Source: Candidatus Micrarchaeia archaeon (lineage in GTDB: Archaea > Micrarchaeota > Micrarchaeia > Anstonellales > Bilamarchaeaceae). From it: a stretch of 14,731 nucleotides of DNA. The stretch lies in assembly GCA_041650355.1 (NCBI GenBank), contig JBAZLI010000014.1, forward strand, positions 1-14,731, in the 5' to 3' direction. Made by a program: the position numbers and the translations under genes. The notes beneath the pieces were generated by a model that was given only the letters and a program-made list of their open reading frames with translations, did no database searches and was not told the origin of the DNA. Each line of letters begins with the position of its first letter. Position 1 is the stretch's first letter. This document shows, piece after piece, positions 12,864 through 14,731 of this stretch.

Positions 12864-13807
12864 TATGCTTTCTTCAGCATCTTTTTCAGGTTGCGGTATT
12901 CCTTAAGCATTAGTTCGATAGTCGGGCGCAGATTGTGCTCTTTTTCGTATGTTTGCAGCGCATCATAATATTCGCGTCTGTTCCTCAACTCGATGTTCAG
13001 CGGCGGCATGTTGTGCTTCAGGAGAATGTTGTTCAGTAGGAGCCTTCCAACCCTTCCGTTGCCGTCCTGGAACGGATGTATGTTCTCGAACTGGTTGTGC
13101 ACCACTGCTGCAAGCACGAGCGGAGAGTATCTTTTCATATTCTTCGCATACCATCTTACGAGCTCGTTGAGCATGCCTCTGACTTCTGCAGACGGCGCGC
13201 CCCGGTGAACGATGTTTCCGCGTGCATCTGCAACCACAACTTCAACTCCTTTTTTCCGAAATTCTCCGGCGAACATTTTCGAGTTCTTGAACACTATCCT
13301 GTGTAGTTCGAGAATCAGTTTGAGGGAGATGTGTTCCTTCGCCTTCCTCACGTATCTGATTGCTTCGGCCACGCCATATGTTTCGGCTATCTCTTCCTTG
13401 GACCGGTCTCTGGGCCATTTCCTTTTTTCCAGCACGTCCGCGACTTCCTTAGCCTCAACGGTCGAGCCCTCTATCGCGTTAGTATCATAGGTGAAAGCTT
13501 CCGTGAACCTGGCCCATTCTTCTTCGGAAAGATGCGAGATTCCCAGTCCACCCTTCGCTTCCAGGGTTTTCAGCCCTTCAAGTTCGGACGGGGAAAGCGC
13601 AGTTATGTACGGATCCTGGATAGCGTTTAGCCTTGCGATGCGTTCCAGAATCTCCTTTTCACCAATTTTTTTCCTGACCTCCACCTCCGCTTCGTTCAGA
13701 TCAAGCCCTAGATAAAACCTCAACTTGAGGACACGGCCGTTTTTCCGGTAAGAATGTGCCAGATAATATTTTCTATGCTCTCCACTCTCTCTGATTTCAA
13801 CGTGCAT
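12863..13807 (-). CDS. fic: Fic-domain protein (probable AMPylase) with N-terminal inhibitory helix
   Basis: A 314-residue Fic/DOC protein. The active-site motif H244-P-F-Q-D-G-N-G-R-V-G-R255 is intact, with His as the general base and D-G-N-G-R for Mg-ATP. T109-N-A-I-E113-G fits the (S/T)-x-x-x-E-(G/N) inhibitory motif placed before the Fic core (class II), so the protein is probably autoinhibited. Fic enzymes usually transfer AMP to a protein hydroxyl; the target is unknown. The N-terminal 60 residues (H-R-K-Y-Y-L-A-H-S-Y, then R-F-Y-L-G) form a basic beta-rich domain often found on archaeal Fic proteins, as I recall. The ATG at 13807 lies 27 bp from a TATA box, so it is leaderless. The gene sits between two identical 71-bp repeats and two pairs of GGTGACTAC, which suggests a cassette. 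Confidence 0.9.
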   Translation of the reverse strand: MHVEIRESGEHRKYYLAHSYRKNGRVLKLRFYLGLDLNEAEVEVRKKIGEKEILERIARLNAIQDPYITALSPSELEGLKTLEAKGGLGISHLSEEEWARFTEAFTYDTNAIEGSTVEAKEVADVLEKRKWPRDRSKEEIAETYGVAEAIRYVRKAKEHISLKLILELHRIVFKNSKMFAGEFRKKGVEVVVADARGNIVHRGAPSAEVRGMLNELVRWYAKNMKRYSPLVLAAVVHNQFENIHPFQDGNGRVGRLLLNNILLKHNMPPLNIELRNRREYYDALQTYEKEHNLRPTIELMLKEYRNLKKMLKKA

Positions 13808-13818
13808 GCCATTTTATA

Positions 13819-13858
13819 GGTGACTACATTATTTAAATGTTACTGTTCGGGTGACTAC
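13819..13858 (-). promoter_or_regulatory. fic promoter flanked by two GGTGACTAC sites
   Basis: On the minus strand the TATA element ATTTAAATAAT (13828-13838) is centred 27 bp before the ATG. GGTGACTAC occurs at 13819-13827, between TATA box and start, and at 13850-13858, upstream of it. The two are 31 bp apart in the same orientation, about three helical turns. A protein bound to both would cover TATA box and initiation site, so a repressing operator is likely. Confidence 0.6.
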
Positions 13859-14314
13859 CGACAAGCCACGTCAGGCTCTCGTTCCTTTGGTCTGCTGACC
13901 AAAAGCTCCAAAAGTCTTCGACTTTCGGATCGTCTGCCTGAGCTACATAAAAAACAGGGCACGTGGTGCGTTTCTGCAGAATCATTTTTCATCGCCAGTT
14001 TCAACAAAGTGAAAATTTTCAGTTCGTCAATGCTGCCCAAGTCCTTGATTTCAATATGCCCAGTTTCTTTGCCCGTGCAGTCCAGGAGTTTCTGCTTTTC
14101 CTTTGGAATTTCTTTCAGCGAGAATCCGATATTGACGCGATCCTTCAAGGCCACTATGTAGCACGCCCCATTCGCATAGCCCAAAACGCCCCATTTCATC
14201 TTCTCTTCGATCCCCCGGGCATTTTTTGAAGATTAATCCTCTCAGCGCATTGTTTATCTCGCGTTTTTTCGGGTCCCGCTTTTCTATGTATCCATCCGCA
14301 GTCAAGACTGCCAT
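13855..14314 (-). pseudogene. Frameshifted DUF1801-family gene with a 3' end replaced by the repeat
   Basis: Two frames together give one DUF1801 (YdhG-like) protein. The N-terminal part (D-G-Y-I-E-K ... K-K-C-P-G) is read from the ATG at 14314. The rest (I-E-E-K-M-K-W-G-V ... C-Y-I-V-A-L-K-D-R-V-N-I-G-F) lies one frame over. The break is at a run of five G on the coding strand (14212-14216); one G fewer restores the frame. This is either a real mutation, a slippage site or a base-call error. GGTGG (14320-14324) precedes the start, with a TATA-like CTTAAAG (14347-14353) 36 bp upstream. The normal domain should end near L-L-K-L-A-M-K-N-D; the frame then continues through the 71-bp repeat for about 40 foreign residues to a stop at 13855. 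Family members are small helical-beta proteins of unknown function. Confidence 0.75.
13872..13942. repeat. 71-bp structured direct repeat, copy 2
   Basis: Identical to 12708-12778 and in the same orientation; copy starts are 1164 bp apart. Here the outer stem gains one pair (TCAGGC/GCCTGA). It overlaps the 3' end of the DUF1801-like frame. The flanks outside the 71 bp are unrelated between the copies, so the repeat ends are sharp. Confidence 0.85.
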
Positions 14315-14406
14315 TAGTCCCACCTGCGGCAGATTGGGAACCGAGGCTTTAAGTAGATCTGGCATCGGTCTTTTCAGTCTCATTTCATCTTTGCCGCTGC
14401 GAAGAC

Positions 14407-14731
14407 TTATCCGAGGGTTTTTTTCAGGTACTCGCCAGTATAGCTGTTTTGGCATTTAATGAGCGCTTCTGGTGTGCCTTCAAACAGGATTGTGCCGCCT
14501 TTTTTCCCGCCTTCAGGCCCCATATCTATAATCCAGTCTGCGTGCTTTATGACGTCCAGATTGTGTTCTATGACGACGACAGTGTTGGTGTTATCCACGA
14601 GCGAGTTGATCATCCGCATAAGTTTCTCCGTGTCTGCCAGATGGAGTCCCGTCGTCGGCTCATCCATGACGTAGATTTTTCCTTTCCTGTGGAGTTCGGA
14701 AGCGAGCTTTATCCTCTGGGCTTCGCCTCCG
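14407..14731 (-). CDS. uvrA: Excinuclease ABC subunit UvrA, C-terminal end (N-terminus beyond the window)
   Basis: The last 107 codons before the stop are present. The frame enters the window at G-G-E-A-Q-R-I-K-L-A, the end of the second ABC signature (SGGEAQRIKLA). It continues with the Walker B region I-Y-V-M-D-E-P-T-T-G-L-H and the switch His in V-I-E-H-N-L-D-V-I, then D-M-G-P-E-G-G and the usual ending E-Y-L-K. UvrA finds bulky DNA lesions and loads UvrB in nucleotide excision repair. The system is bacterial in origin but found in some archaea. The C-terminus looks complete and normal. A 92-bp gap with its own TATA-like box separates it from the DUF1801-like gene. Confidence 0.95.
   Translation of the reverse strand, partial: GGEAQRIKLASELHRKGKIYVMDEPTTGLHLADTEKLMRMINSLVDNTNTVVVIEHNLDVIKHADWIIDMGPEGGKKGGTILFEGTPEALIKCQNSYTGEYLKKTLG

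Noticed and set aside
12863..13807. Insertion sequence carrying fic as passenger
   Set aside because: No transposase, no terminal inverted repeats at the 71-bp boundaries and no short target duplication outside them were found.

Overview
The window looks like part of an archaeal genome, most likely a DPANN-type archaeon (Diapherotrites/Micrarchaeota-like; the phylum is an inference). The evidence is TATA-box promoters about 25 nt upstream of leaderless or GGTGA-led starts, a class III pilin signal of the RGQAALDF type, a KaiC-like ATPase beside a secreted von Willebrand A protein, and T-tract terminators. The GC content is moderately high and genes are tightly packed.

Layout. (1) 1-3566: a cell-surface module. 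A KaiC-like ATPase and a truncated vWA/Ig-like surface protein share the minus strand, divergent from a small pilin-like protein on the plus strand. (2) 3677-4793: a lipoprotein with three 37-residue Cys-rich repeats, and a single-domain cupin. (3) 4831-9261: a copper-handling operon on the minus strand (CopZ-like chaperone, a Met-rich membrane protein, a cupredoxin, the Cu+ ATPase CopA). It is divergent from a membrane-tethered winged-helix regulator. The intergenic region holds five GAAACA(AT) repeats at 21-22 bp spacing and a 9-bp dyad. (4) 9365-10801: an arsenic-type operon (ArsR with a CxC site, a CxxC thioredoxin-like protein, an ArsP-family permease) with a palindromic operator and a leaderless start. 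(5) 10888-12513: a YdeI-like protein, a small Cys-rich secreted protein, and an Imm-5-like protein. (6) 12514-13942: about 320 bp of nested perfect hairpins, then a fic gene bracketed by two identical 71-bp structured direct repeats. The 9-bp word GGTGACTAC occurs as an inverted pair at the fic stop codon and as a direct pair around the fic promoter. (7) 13855-14731: a frameshifted DUF1801-family gene whose 3' end runs into the second 71-bp repeat, and the C-terminal end of uvrA.

How the genes fit together. The copper operon forms a likely chain of cytosolic chaperone, exporting ATPase and extracytoplasmic cupredoxin, with a Met/Cys-rich membrane protein of unknown role. The arsenic cassette is a sensor, a redox partner and an efflux permease.

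The most unusual region is 12540-13960. The fic gene looks like a cassette that sits between two copies of a cloverleaf-like 71-bp sequence. One copy is embedded in an array of at least seven hairpins, and two of these hairpins are diverged copies of each other with compensatory changes in both arms.
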